This document shows, in pieces, positions 36,958 through 53,268 of a stretch of DNA of 64,000 bases. The number at the start of each line of letters is the position of its first letter. The stretch's first letter is position 1. The DNA comes from Parapristionchus giblindavisi (taxonomy: Eukaryota; Nematoda; Chromadorea; Rhabditida; Diplogasteridae). The notes beneath the pieces were generated by a model that saw only the letters and a list, made by a program, of their open reading frames with translations, was not told the DNA's origin and did not search any database. Both the position numbers and the translations under genes were made by a program. The stretch covers positions 186,001-250,000 of the forward strand of contig CALSFV010000041.1 of NCBI GenBank assembly GCA_943737045.1. Reading direction: 5' to 3'.

Positions 36958-39637
36958 AGTGTGATGAAAGAGAAGTGCGACTCGATGGAAGGGGTCAGGT
37001 AGACTTTATAGAGAAGATGAACATTTGATCAGATTAATGAAGACATATCCGGATATGTTGTGTACAAATGTAGAACCATTGGAGATTCATAATGGATATG
37101 AATCAGGATTGGACATTGATGAGTGGAAAGTAATATACCTACACTGAAAGCAAAGTTGCATACCGTTTTGACAACGAATTTCCTGAAGATCCAAGAATAA
37201 GGGCTGATTCAATTGTTGTCATAGCTCTAGGCGAATGACACTCTCATTCATTCCTTTCTTCCTTATCATATATTAGTATACAATGATCATATATGTATTT
37301 AGGAACAAAACCATTGAGATGGATGTCAATAACAGATTGACTGAAAGTGCTAAAGAATAAATGAAATCTTTATTGGTTGTCAATGCAGTACCTACATTGA
37401 TCGAAAGTTAATAGCGAACTCCACGCAGTAACTGCAGAATAATGATCAAAGTTATAACGTCATTTTTAACAGTATTAGACATATTACTCTTGTTCATCAC
37501 ATCAACACTGCATGCAAACCAACTCATCACTATAATTAAGAAAAAATTTTTATTAGGCATACATAGAACGATTCGGAATACATGATTCACAATAAGCAGT
37601 AGTAAACTAAATGATGTTGTGCCCTTGAAAATCATCCAATTCTTCTTCCTTCTTTCATTCTTCACTCTTTTTGCCCCAACTCTCACTTTTTAACTATGCT
37701 CTTGACTTCACTTGTTTCCATCCTTCACCAACGTTCATTCATTGCTCTTGACGGAGTGGTAATGCGTGGTAAGAGCACTAATTGAAAGAAAAATAAGAAA
37801 ATATATACAATGCCTTCCATGGAGTTCCATCGCTGAAAGGTTGCATATCCTATGTATAAAGGGTCCAAGTATTGTAGATGGCAATTTGCCATAAGCATCG
37901 CCCTGTATGAGTATAGGGAGTAGTTATATTGGCGTGTAAACCGGAGTAGTATTATGTAATTGTGTTTATCCACGAGCATGATTCTAAAATGTGGGTACAC
38001 TTCTTTCTATCGACCACGCTACAGAGAATATTCTAATAATATTTTATTGAATATTATCTTATTGTTATTTAATATTAATCATATTATTATTATTGCGACA
38101 ATTTTCTGTAGAAGAATATGTGTCTGTTTATACATCTAAAGCAAAGAGTAAACCGGAGATCATTACGATATTTGTGATGATTTCATTCATCTCTCACTGA
38201 TGACAATGAAGGACAGAGAAAAAGTAATGTACCACCGTCCAATCGGACAATACAGAATGTTGGACCGGAAAGCTACTACAGATCTGAATAGACAAAGTAC
38301 AATAGAACTCCTACTGTGAAGGTATGGAAGAATGAAAGTGGAAGGGATGGGTTGGATGGAATAGTAATATCATGGTAGAAGTATCATTCCGGTCTCTAAT
38401 CTTATATGCACGTGTCTGATTGTGCATGACCAAGGCCATGACTTACCCTTTGATTGTTGAGAATGGCAATGATACCTTGAGAGGTCTAGAGAGGATACAT
38501 GTCATTAGTGTTCACACGCATGGTTAGACATTCTCACACCACCTTTTCAATTATATTATAGTTTGTTAAGGAATACACCAATGGCATTAAAAACTCTCCG
38601 CATTTGTCGCATTCTCTTCCTGGGAGATGAACTACCTAGAAGAGTTTCCAATTAATTTGGGTACTCTCTTTCAAAACCATTTGAGATGAAGTTGAAGATA
38701 ATATAATTCACATAGGAAAGATTGAATAAGGAACAGATCAAATGAGGTAAAGGAGGATATGCTTGACACGAAATGTGATTGATTCTGTCTAGTTCCTTCT
38801 TATGATCTCAAATTGAGGAATTAAAAGGACTAGAGAGACTAGAAGGATCGAAATGTCTCACTTTCACTTCTCGAAAGGATTGTTTCTTCGATTAACGATT
38901 TTTTTAAGTAGAGGCCACATCCGAACAACAATTCATCATAATGAACAAAGCTTTCAACAGTACAAGTAACAGTAGGCTAAAGAAGTAATGTTAAATGACT
39001 ACTCTGTTATTGTTCTTCTTTCAAAAGACACATGGCCCCGATAACATCATAAAAGGCTCGATCGTACTTCTCGATTATTTTATTGACGCTAAGTGCAAGC
39101 ACAAAAACAAGCTCTCGCCTACTTTTGCTATCGCCCCAGGTAATGGTACGAGTAATTGTGGAGAAGTTGGAGAGGAAGGCATAATGAATGAATGTATGAA
39201 TGAGGATGAGATGAGAATGGATCAATTTGAGTGAATGGGAACGATATGATCAGACTGATCATTGTTACACAAAACTGAACATGAAGTTCAACATTGCCTA
39301 CTCGGAAAAACTCCTAATTATAATATAATTACTATTGTTGTTCTTGTTCGTGTTGTATAGTATAAAAATCGTGATGCATTTAGTTCTTCTTTCGAGTACT
39401 CCCATACATACAACACCCATAACTAAACCGTCACAATAAATGACCTTGATCGGCTCTTCTCTGCTGTCGAGAGTCTCCGTACAAAAAACATATGAATCTA
39501 TTGCTAAATAGGGTCGAGAGACTACACGAACATGAGAGGGTGAGGCGAGAGAGTATGCAAAAGTGAGAGAGTGAGCCTGTTCCGGACTTGCCTGTAGGGG
39601 GCCATGTTGTGTGGGGGAGTGGGAGGAGTAGACGGTA
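36958..39637. other. intergenic region between divergent ground-like and collagen genes
   Basis: AT-rich. Open frames at 37408-37686 (minus) and 37725-38000 (minus) are over 90 codons but have no recognisable content. The first begins at GTG rather than ATG. No repeats were noticed. Confidence 0.45.
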
Positions 39638-39671
39638 GGGGAGCAAGGGGAGGGGTGGGGGTGGTATAAAA
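39638..39671 (+). promoter_or_regulatory. collagen promoter: G-quadruplex-like tract next to TATA box
   Basis: Four G-runs (39638-39641, 39647-39650, 39652-39655, 39657-39661) with loops of 5, 1 and 1 bases meet the usual G4 pattern. They end three bases before TATAAAA at 39665. The start codon is at 39724. A looser G-rich zone extends back to about 39596. Confidence 0.6.
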
Positions 39672-39723
39672 GGCAGTGACGGAGTCACTACAACAGAAGT
39701 CTGCTTCTCCTCTCATACTAGAA

Positions 39724-41173
39724 ATGGATCTTGAGACTCGAATCAAAGCCTATCGTTTCGTTGCCTATTCGGCTGTTACATTCTCGGTATGATTTATACA
39801 ATTATTATATGCATCATTATATTATTATTTTAATAATAAGCATTATTTTACACAGTTTTCATTGTTTTTCTCAATATATTTGATGATACCTGAAAGTTCA
39901 TAAAACAAAATTAGTAAATTCAAACATTGATTCATTTCATTTTTTTCTTATGGGCACATAATGACGAATAGCTCCATTGAACTATAATATTATGTTTTCT
40001 CATTAACCATAAGGTACAGTAATCGTCCAATGCCTCTACCGTACTTTTCAATCATATCGTACACCTTTAAGGTTGTGGCCGTACTTTCGGTCTGTGTCAC
40101 ACTTCCCATGGTCTACAACTACGTCCATCACGTCAAGAGAAGCATGCACAATGAGATCTCCTTCTGCAAGGTACCGTAAGCTCTTTCATCCGAACAGCTA
40201 CGGTACACCTATCGTAGCCCTATAGTCACTCTTCTGTACCCTACCGTACTCTAGCCTATTATGTAGTCCCCACGAATAATATTCCTTGCAAGGTCGCAGT
40301 ATTAGTCATGGATGAGTGATCCGAATGCTTTTTCGCACTCACCTTAGCTATTCGATCTAGCCCCCATTCACATACTTTCTCACTTTCATCCTATACTAGA
40401 TCTATTACTCTTACACATTACAGGGATCAGCCAAGGATATCTGGTCTGAGGTGCACCATCTCAAGAACATTCCCTCGCAGGCGCGTAACCGTACCGCCCG
40501 TCAGGCGTCTTACGGCGGAGACGCCGCGGTAACCGGAGGTCAGGCGTCTTCAGGCGGCTGCGATGCCTGTTGTCTGCCCGGCCCTCCTGGACCCGCAGGA
40601 ACTCCCGGAAAGCCAGGAAAGCCCGGTAAACCCGGAGCACCCGGCATGCCTGGAAACCCTGGACGCCCACCAAGCCAGCCTTGCGAGCCCATCACTCCTC
40701 CTCCATGCAAGCCTTGCCCTCAAGGACCTCCCGGCCCTCCCGGACCCCCCGGAGCACCTGGAGATGCTGGATCACCTGGAGCCCCCGGAAACGCAGGACA
40801 AGATGCCGCCCCTGGAGAGCCCGGACCCAAAGGACCCCCTGGACCTCCCGGAAACCCTGGAGCACCTGGAGCTCCTGGAGAGCCTGGAGCCCCCGCTCAG
40901 AGCGAGCCCCTCGTTCCCGGAGAGCCTGGACCAGCAGGAGCACCAGGACCTCAGGGACCTCCCGGACCCCCTGGACAACCTGGATCCGACGGACAACCTG
41001 GAGCTCCCGGCCCCAAGGGACCCCCTGGCCCCGATGGACAGCCCGGACCGGACGGAAACCCTGGAGCACCTGGACCCGCTGGACCTCCCGGAGGAGCCGG
41101 AGAACGCGGTATCTGCCCCAAGTACTGCGCTATCGACGGAGGAGTCTTCTTCGAGGACGGAACTCGCCGTTAA
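39724..41173 (+). CDS. cuticle collagen (col family)
   Basis: Three exons (39724-39786, 40072-40170, 40424-41173) give 303 residues. An N-terminal hydrophobic segment ([20 protein letters not shown]) anchors or targets the chain. RNRTAR at 75-80 is the expected subtilisin/furin-like processing site. Cysteine clusters ([22 protein letters not shown]) flank Gly-X-Y blocks, the two long ones separated by the Pro/Cys linker and broken once by [13 protein letters not shown]. The C-terminus [15 protein letters not shown] is characteristic of one C. elegans collagen group. It is secreted by epidermis and cross-linked into cuticle, with expression normally tied to moults. AATAAA lies at 41199. Long open frames in other frames and on the minus strand are shadows of the GC-rich repeat. 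Confidence 0.95.
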
Positions 41174-41198
41174 GTGTAGTGTTGTGGTGTTCGAATCA

Positions 41199-41204
41199 AA
41201 TAAA
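41199..41204 (+). terminator. poly(A) signal of the collagen gene
   Basis: AATAAA 26 bases after the collagen stop codon, in an AT-rich context. Confidence 0.6.
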
Positions 41205-41930
41205 CTATATTTCGCTAATATTTGTGTCTATTGTAGTTGTACAGTGGTACTTGAAAGAGTCAAGGAATGAAGGGGACTCGAATGAATAAAAAAAGGCCAA
41301 GTGATTAGTGAGTGTGTAAGTGTGTGAAGAGGTGTGTGCAGGAGATCGGAGTCTACAAAGAGAGAAAAACGAGTTATGAGAGGGTCTGTGGAGTATGACA
41401 GGCAAAACAATCCCCTTTAGATGACTCGTCTGGTTTACTCTTTAGTAAAGACTAGTATATATGGATGAGAAGAGATGGGATTAACCGATTGGAGATTGAG
41501 ATAGGTGACAGTGATGATGATATCTAGGCTAGTTCTTGTACAAATTATCCACTTGGATATTAAACAAAAGTCCCAAGCTATTCTGACTGCTTTATTTAAC
41601 GGATAGATCCATAGAGAAATTCACTCAACGGTTAGGGAATATTCTGTGTATGTGGTGAATTGGTGATCAGAGCGGAGCTCACCAAAGATCGTCTTGAAAT
41701 TTATATTTTATTCAAAATATGAGAAAATTAAACCCATAAAAAGCTATACTTGTCACCTTACCTTACCTTACATACCTTGCAAACCTTGCCTTGCAATTCA
41801 CAATTTCCATCGATCTGCCAAGATTTTTTTTGTCATCGGCTGATTTCGGTAATAATTTAAATTCAAAAACGTTTCGACGCCTTCTGTTTCTGACAACAAT
41901 TACATTTGGCAAATCAAAATATGCTTTTTT
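41205..41930. other. intergenic region
   Basis: No gene supported. A short run of CTTACCTTACCTTA and CCTTGCAAACCTTGCCTTGC lies at 41757-41795. Confidence 0.5.
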
Positions 41931-42222
41931 ATTTAGGAATCAACGCACATTCGATGCTAATATTGAATTAGCAAGGTCTGTGCAACCTAGACGCATCGCA
42001 AAAGATATTTAGACTTCAACTCAACAATTTGAGAAATTATGATTTTTAAACGTTTTCGCACATAAATTAATATTTCTAATAGCCTGAGGGCACAAACAGG
42101 AAATTTCTGCTGTTTTGTGTAATAAGGGCCGGTGACACTCCTAACACCCAAGTATGGTTCTCATTACTAGCGCACGCGTCCGGGTGATGGTCAGCATGAT
42201 CATGTCTTAGGGAACATGCCTC
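41931..42222. mobile_element. partial copy of the outer TTAA element, without the nested insert
   Basis: From TTTAGGAATCAACGCACATT onward this matches the right half of the internal palindrome at 8390-8490 and then the right terminal repeat at 10370-10520, ending GGGAACATGCCTC before TTAA at 42223-42226. The stretch equivalent to the inner insertion point reads GCACATAAATTAATATTTC, i.e. it has no insert. The left half is missing or unrecognisable. Confidence 0.75.
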
Positions 42223-42226
42223 TTAA

Positions 42227-43176
42227 CTAGTAAGGGTAAATCTTGGAGAAGGGAAGTATGTCTGGGAGGTTTCAACAAACATGAAAACTCTCAAGACTAT
42301 GAAAATTTTACTGATCATTGTTTTGTCCAAAATGATTCATAATGCCACAGAAACGAAATATATGGGTTGACTCTAGATAGTGCAACACATTTTGAAACAT
42401 TCTTTCAACATTTCAACAGGCAACAGATCAGATATGTTTCACATTACTCGTATAGTATTTTGTTTTAGGTTTTATTCGTTTCACCACCACGAGTCAAAAT
42501 ATACATAAATACGAATTCACAAGAATATTAAAAACCTTCTAACTACGTAAGAAGGTTTTTGAAACTATTTTCTTAGACCGGCTCGAGACTCGAGCAAGAC
42601 TCAAGCATGGTCCGGACATTCGCCAAGACTTTCGATCTGGCCCTCAGAACTTTCATCATTCACACATACCGGGGGCAGACCGACGAAACCAATAGTGAAA
42701 ATGTGAAAATAGTGATTATTCATCAATTTAAAAAATTTGGAAATCAGGCACGAAAAAACATATTCAGAACGATATGTTAGTATTGTTCAGCTGTGTTTAT
42801 GTGAGTGCATGACATGCTATTCACCTATGAAAAGAAATAAAAGTCCTAGCTATAACAATTAAAAAGTTATGAATTTGTCAATTTTTATGTAATGTGACAT
42901 ATGTGAGCCGGGTGTGAGCCTCAGGGTATTTTTACTATTACTTTCATCGATCTCCCCCCGGAATGCGTCTATGATGAAATTGTTGAGGGCCAGATCGAAA
43001 GTATGTGCCAGATCGTAAGTCATAGTTTTAAAAACCTTCTTTCTACTACTTGTGAATTTGTATTTATTTCTATTTTAACACGGGGAGAAGAGTAAAATTT
43101 TCATAATCTTGAGAGTTTTCATGTTTGTTGAAACCTCCCAGACATACTTCCCTTCTCCAAGATTTACCCTTACTAG
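42227..43176. mobile_element. second palindromic TTAA element abutting the first
   Basis: TTAA at 42223-42226 and 43177-43180 flank inverted ends CTAGTAAGGGTAAATCTTGG that pair for at least 85 bases (42227-42312 with 43092-43176). Inner arms also pair (AAAACCTTC, GATCTGGCCCTC, CGGGGG near 42530-42680 and 42950-43050). The left TTAA is shared with the neighbouring element. No coding region. Confidence 0.75.
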
Positions 43177-43947
43177 TTAATGGTGTCAACTCTCTATGGG
43201 GTTATAGTTAGTCACATTCTCCACGAGAACAGTTATGAAAGTCTGAACGAACCATGAACATATAAAAATGCATCAACCACCATCTGCCCTATGAATGAAC
43301 TTGACTTGACGGCATAGACATGTACAAAATTTATTTTAAACTTCAAACTTTGTGAACGGAATATTTTGCAAACTATTCGTCTATTCGTTTATATCAACAG
43401 ATGTCGTCTATATATTGCATGTATTGAATAATTTCAAATAAATTCGTTTAAAATAAACCACATGTTCTGATATGCAGATGACGTTCTTTTATCGTATTTT
43501 ATTGTGCGAGGGGAAACTAGACAAATCTTCCGTTGTTTAGTCTTACGTCTTTTTTGATATCACTACACGTGGAGAACTCCGATGAATAGTATCTTAGCAT
43601 ACTTTTAGCATAAGATGAGATAAAAAGGTAAATTATGAGTGGTTTCCAATTGGATTATGGTACGTCAATAAAGGATGAAGAATGATGTTGGACAAGACAA
43701 CAAAAGAATGGAAACGGAACTCACAAGGGAGCTCTGTGGCCTTGTCTTGGCCATATGAGACGGCACTATCATGACTAGATTAAGTTCTCGATGGTGATTG
43801 CGAATCTCTTTTTAGGGCTGCCTAGACGACCTGAGTTTCGAGAAAATCGATATTGAAATTCCGATGGTCAATTCGAAAATTTTCGGGGGATAGTACACAA
43901 GCATTTCATATGAGTTGGTGAACTCATCTATCATCATTCGAAGGCAC

Positions 43948-44020
43948 GACCTGTGTGGTGTAGTGGATAAGGTGTCTGCGTTAGATTTTGACTGTCACTG
44001 GTTCGATCCTTCTTGCAGAA
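43948..44020 (+). other. tRNA-like sequence (A and B boxes), left arm
   Basis: TGGTGTAGTGGATAAGG resembles a tRNA A box and GGTTCGATCC a B box, 27 bases apart. The presumed anticodon arm (CTGCGTTAGATTTTGAC) does not pair well, so this is a tRNA-derived remnant rather than a working tRNA gene. SINE-like origin is inference. Confidence 0.5.
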
Positions 44021-44308
44021 CTTTTCTTTTGCTGATTTTCTTTATGTCAAGATGAAACATCAAAAACATTTTTTTTTAAAACATCAAGCAAAACATAAAA
44101 AAACGTCGAGATCAAAGATCATTCTTTGTGTGTCTAAGATGTAAGAATCGCTTTTCTTTTGATCATTTTGTTGTTAAAGATCGCGCACGCACACACACAC
44201 AAAGAATGATCTTTGATCTCGATGTTTTTTGATGTTTTACTTGATGTTTTAAAAAAATGTTTTTTGATGTTTCATCTTGATATAAAGAAAATCAGCAAAA
44301 GAAAAGTT

Positions 44309-44379
44309 CTGCAAGAGGGATCGAACCAGTGACAGTCAAAATCTAACGCGGACACCCTATCCACAACACTACACAGGTC
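44309..44379 (-). other. tRNA-like sequence (A and B boxes), right arm
   Basis: Inverse copy of the unit in the left arm, with GGTTCGATCC preserved and the A box altered to TGTTGTGGATAGGG. It differs from the left copy at a few bases, so the arms have begun to diverge. Confidence 0.5.
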
Positions 44380-44604
44380 GGTGCTTGGGTGGTTGATAGA
44401 TGAGTTCACCAACTCATAGGATATGTTTGTGTACTATCCCCCGAAAATTTTCGAATTGACCATCGGAATTTCAATATCGATTTTCTCGAAACTCAGATCG
44501 TCTAGGCAGCCCTAAAAAGAGATTCGTAATCACCATCGAGAACTTAATCTAGTCATGATAGTGCCTTCTCATATGGCCAAGACAAGACCACAGAGCTCCC
44601 TTGT

Positions 44605-47487
44605 CAGAGAGACTTTTTCTCTTTTCTTTTCGCTATTTTTTAACAGAGAATAAGAAAAGAAAGTCTAACGTTAGTAATGATTCATAAACTACAATGAATC
44701 TATCAATAAGTATCAGAGAGTTCATATGATTCATTAGATGTAACAACTGAAATACCATAAAGCACATTATTAGTTTAACTTATAATAGTATCTACTTTTA
44801 CCTTTAATGTGTATGTACATAGCCCTACACTTGACACATCACTAAATATTATTAACTTAATTTATAGATTTTCATTCATATGTAATCATCACAATTACAA
44901 TTTCTATCCATTATCTCTTACTGTGCGGTCGTTCTACTGGTATGGTCCACTTTTGTTATATTCCGTATATGTTAAAAGATAGGCGACTCTCCACTTTTCA
45001 TACACTATCTCGCCTTTCTTATCTTTTCGTCACCTTTGAACACTAAACTTCTCTCCTAATAATCTACCACTCGTTCCTTTCTTCTCTTCGTCCAAACATC
45101 AGTGAAACAATATTGATTGGTCTATAATATTTCTTTGGTCTTCCCTCCGCCCTGACCCTCTGACTGTCTGATACTCTCTCACTTCTCTATCCTCTCTAGG
45201 AGGTAGATCACTCACCCTTCCTCGTCTCTCATATCTAAACGTAAACATCATTATCCTTTCATTTTATTTCTCTTCATTCTTCTTAGCCACGTTGCCATCG
45301 TTGACGTGGAGGCTGTTGTCTCCTCTCTGTCTCTCCCTTCTCCCTCCTACCCCTCTCCATCCCCCCTCTTCGCCCTCTACTCCCCCTATGTTCCTTCACA
45401 TTGTGCCCTCTTCCTTTTTCTTCCTCCTTTCTTTGATCCTCTTCCCTTCCTCATCTGTCGTTCTCCTTATCTATCTAACCTTTCGGTCATCTTTCTCTTC
45501 TTCATTCTGGCCTTCTATCACCTTCCGTAGTTCTCTATAAGTACGGGGATATATCTACAGGTACTATGTTCATCAAACCTTCACTTCCTCTCATGCTTCT
45601 ATTCGTTTCGTATTCCTTTCCAATGAGAGTATTGATCGTTATGATGCTGTTTTAGAGGTGATAACAGTGAAAATTCAAGGGAGAGTAACCTTTGTGAACG
45701 GTCTCTTCACCTCTTACACTATTTCGCCGTTTTCTGTCTAGTAGGGAGAAGGTGACACTGAAGAAACCGTTGATAACACGTTGATCTTTGATCTTTCCTA
45801 TAGTGACAAGAACAGAGAACACTCCTTTTCTTCATGCATTTCCCCTCAACGTTGTTTCCCCCCCCCCATATCATGATCTTTGAACATCGAATAAGTTATA
45901 TTGAGATCTGTTTTCTCAATTGGCAAAGTGGAATTTGTTCTGTGCGCCATCTATAATCATACCGATATTACTTTAAAAAGTCGAGAAAACAAGAACATCA
46001 ATTTTTTACGCATTCTCTTCGCTGTCTTATTGTCGCGATATTAGTGCATGATTTTTTTGTTTTAAATCCACAGTTTTAGAGACTGGTATTACGGGATTGG
46101 ACAAATATTTTGTGTGGGGTTGCTTATGGGGGAGTGTTTCTGGAGAACGTTACGAGACTGGTCACACTCTTAATCGTTTTCGTCTAGTTGTCATTATCAA
46201 TCTAATCCTTTAGATATACATATGGTCATTTCCATTCACTTCGTTCTGTCTCAACACTTCTTTCTCTATCTATCCGTCTCTGTCTCTCTCACTCTTTCTT
46301 TCTCTATCTCCTATCTCTAGTCTCCACCCTCTTCCCTTCCATTCCTTGTCATATTCATGTGTATTCTATTCCATTCCTTCCATATATACTAGATTAGCAT
46401 TCGGAACTCTATTCATTTCTATTCGATGATTCGTTCTAATTTCACTTTTTGTCCTCCTTTAATCCATTTAATCTCACTAATTTGACCTCATCTTCTATGT
46501 TCATTAACTTTCGTTGTTGCATTTTAAATATATTAGTATCTAGAATTATGAATCATCCCGTTTCTTCATACGATCAGAAAAATATGAGTGAACATTAAAT
46601 TTTGAGTTATTTTTTCTTAAGTGAGTATTCAGATATTCAACGAAGTTTTCATATTGTTCATTAATTAGATAATTAGATGTTTTCAAAGCTTATGGTATTA
46701 GATAATTAGCGTAGCATAATTCATCGTGTGCGTGTTCATTAGTCATCTTCACTCACCTTTTCAAAGATGATCATTGTGGGTCAAATAAGGTTAGAGATGG
46801 ATAGGATGGATAACGCATCGATCGTAGATATATGTATGAAGATATTGATCGTTGTATCGATGTGGCAGTGAAAGATGTCTTTATCAGTTCAATTCGTCCT
46901 TTTTCTATCTCAACTTCTCTATTATTGTAGCTGTCTATCTTCACTCGGGTATATTGGAACTTTGTCCCATTCTTGGTTGATATCTCTATCAAAGATCCCT
47001 TTCAGTTCAACTTTTCAGTTTGCGTAGTAACGATGTAGCCCCCCTTACGTTTAATGCTTGATCTTTGATCTTTGATCCCTGATCTCTTGATCTCGTTTTT
47101 CATTAAGACAAAGATACATCATGGTTCTGCTCTGGGTGTGGTTCTGGCGTATGATTGTATAATAGAATTTATGGATAGATAAAGATGTCGATATGAATCT
47201 CTATTTCCTCCTCACACTATTCCTATCACTCTCTCACTCTGTCTCTATATCTCTGCTTCTCTCTCGGTTACTCTGACACTCTCATTCTCCATCTCTCTGG
47301 TCTCTATCACTATCTCTCCTTTTGAATCACGCATATATACTCGTTTTTGCCGTGTTCTTTCCTTTTTTTACTATGTCTTGTCTAACACCCATCGAGTTTG
47401 CATGATTTGTAATGTTAGTAGTTTTTGTTTCGATATTTTGTTGAATTGTGATCTTAGGACATCAGTTATTTCATTTCAGGATTAATC
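44605..47487. other. upstream region of GFAT, pyrimidine-rich
   Basis: Long CT-rich stretches (45110-45540, 46250-46340, 47190-47320) produce open frames such as 45292-45540 that follow composition and are not supported. A C-run lies at 45860-45867. A GATCTTTGATCTTTGATC run is at about 47070. An acceptor-like TTTCATTTCAG lies 9 bases before the GFAT ATG and could take a spliced leader. Confidence 0.5.
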
Positions 47488-51570
<4,083 letters not shown>

Positions 51571-52400
51571 ATATTCATCCCCCTAATCACTGGTCGCCAC
51601 GGTACCGGCTCTACTTCTGTATCATTCCCACATACATGATTTGACTTTTACAATGCTACCGTAACTTGCTAGAATATAGCTAAAACATAAACAATAATCA
51701 TAATAAAAACACTATAATTTATGTCTGTAAAATACCGGATATCAATTTTCAGCTCACTTATAACATAATTGTGATATTTTACTGATTCAACAGATTGTTT
51801 TATCATATGTTTATTAGACCAGATTATGAACCGATAAATTATTTAACCCTTCCGATTTTAAATATTACACAACATTCGAACGGAGATAACTATCCTCAAT
51901 TATTTAAATAATTCTAATAATGAAAGGTAAACTATTTAATTTTTCAAATAGAACAGCTTTCTACTTGAACTTTGAGAGTAAAATTTTTGAATTTGATGTG
52001 CATTTCAAGCGGGATTGGGCGTGAAGTTTTTCCGTTACCGGTTTTTATTGATTTTATCAGACTCTGATTGTGCGATATATCGACTGGCATTTTTTTTTGT
52101 TTCTCAACGGTAATTTCCACAATTTACACTAGATATTCTGCGCTTTACTCTCATTCTTTACCTTCTTTCGCTCTAACAAGGAGTCTCACTCGCCTTAAAT
52201 CGGCGAAAAGCGACTGTTCATAGCTTATTAAAAAGCCCTTTCTCTGCAGATTAAGAAGGTGTGCTTAAAAAATTCTGAAGCGCTCTGTACCCGAACTCTA
52301 AAAAATTCAAAGTTTGGGCAATTTTTGCAACGAAATTGTCGTGTAATAGCCATGCAATTGCTGTGCAATAATGTGTTAGCTCTACGAGTTACCTCTCCGA
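51571..52400. other. 3' flank of GFAT, no supported gene
   Basis: AT-rich; AATAAA-like strings (AATAATCATAATAAAAAC) lie at about 51690-51710 and could serve the GFAT 3' end. Nothing else is supported. Confidence 0.4.
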
Positions 52401-52470
52401 GCTAGTGGTAGCGCAGTGGCAAAGATACCGCTTGCATTTTTTTTTTCGCTGCGGGTTCGACCTCTCCGAC
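52401..52470 (+). other. tRNA-derived sequence
   Basis: TAGTGGTAGCGCAGTGGCAA resembles an A box and GGGTTCGACC (52452-52461) a B box. A poly-T run sits where the anticodon arm should be, so it cannot fold as a tRNA. Likely a SINE-like or degenerate tRNA remnant. Confidence 0.5.
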
Positions 52471-52656
52471 GCGACTTGTTTTGCACTAGTTTTACACTTG
52501 AAATTTGATGTTATTTCAAATCATATATCATTACTACTCAACCAAGGGCAAATTTGCTTTTTTAAATACTGTTTTAAGAAATATCCTATTGTTATCATGT
52601 CTTAAGATCTTATTGCTAACTCTTATCCGTACATTATTATATAACAAAGAATTCAA

Positions 52657-53268
52657 AAAGCCCAAAAAGAAATTTGCCCAAAACGAAAATCGCCCAAAAA
52701 GAAAATCACTCAAAAAGAATTTTTCCACAAAAGAATAACGCCCAAAATAAAATCGCTCAAAAAGAATAGCGCCCAGAAGTATCGTCTTACTGTAATACAG
52801 AATTTCAAGATTGAGCTTAAATTAATATTGTATAGAACTAGTATACATTGTGCAAAAACCAGCCGTACAGTGATATACGGTACTGGCGAAAATGTTACTA
52901 ACATATTAAATATTACTATTTTACAATGTCACTTACATATGTATATGTTAGGATATTAACATATATGTTCAGAAAAATTGTGGTTCGAGTGGTTCGATTA
53001 TTTAAAAAAAAATTATGCCCAAAAACCAAAAATCAATATCCTTTTGGCCAGTACTGTATATCGCTGTAGATGTACGGCTGATTTTGGCACAATGCATACT
53101 AGCTCTATTCAATATTAATTTAAGCTCAATCTTGAACTTCTGAATTACAGTAAGACGATACTTCTGGGCGTTATTCCTTTTGAGCGTTATTCTTTTTGAG
53201 CGGTTTTCTTTTTGAGGGGGGGGGGCCTGGGGGTAAATAGCATTTTGGGCGAATTTCTTCGTGGGCAT
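52657..53268. mobile_element. palindromic element built from GCCCAAAAAGAAAAT motifs
   Basis: The arms (52657-52895 and 53040-53268) pair through GCGCCCAGAAGTATCGTCTTA and the following 100 bases. Each arm's outer part is a run of about 15-base units of the type GCCCAAAAAGAAAATC or GCTCAAAAAGAATAAC. A G-run of nine lies at 53217-53225. No coding content; overlapping open frames are Lys/Asn-rich by composition. Confidence 0.65.

Larger units (their letters stand above)
43723..44604. mobile_element. palindromic element with tRNA-like sequence in each arm
   Basis: Inverted ends ACAAGGGAGCTCTGTGG (43723) and its complement (ending 44604) lead into arms of about 430 bases that pair closely, meeting near 44160-44200 at a CA-rich centre. 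No clear target duplication was found. Each arm carries a tRNA-like promoter unit. Confidence 0.75.

Noticed and set aside
40461..41289. Long open frames in other frames and on the minus strand over the collagen
   Set aside because: They follow the GC-rich Gly-X-Y repeat and have unnatural composition; the collagen frame explains the region.
43948..44020. Functional tRNA gene
   Set aside because: A and B boxes are present but the anticodon arm does not pair, and an inverse copy sits in the other arm of a mobile element.
45292..45540. Pro/Ser/Leu-rich 82-codon frame upstream of GFAT
   Set aside because: Lies in a CT-only tract; open frames are expected from composition.
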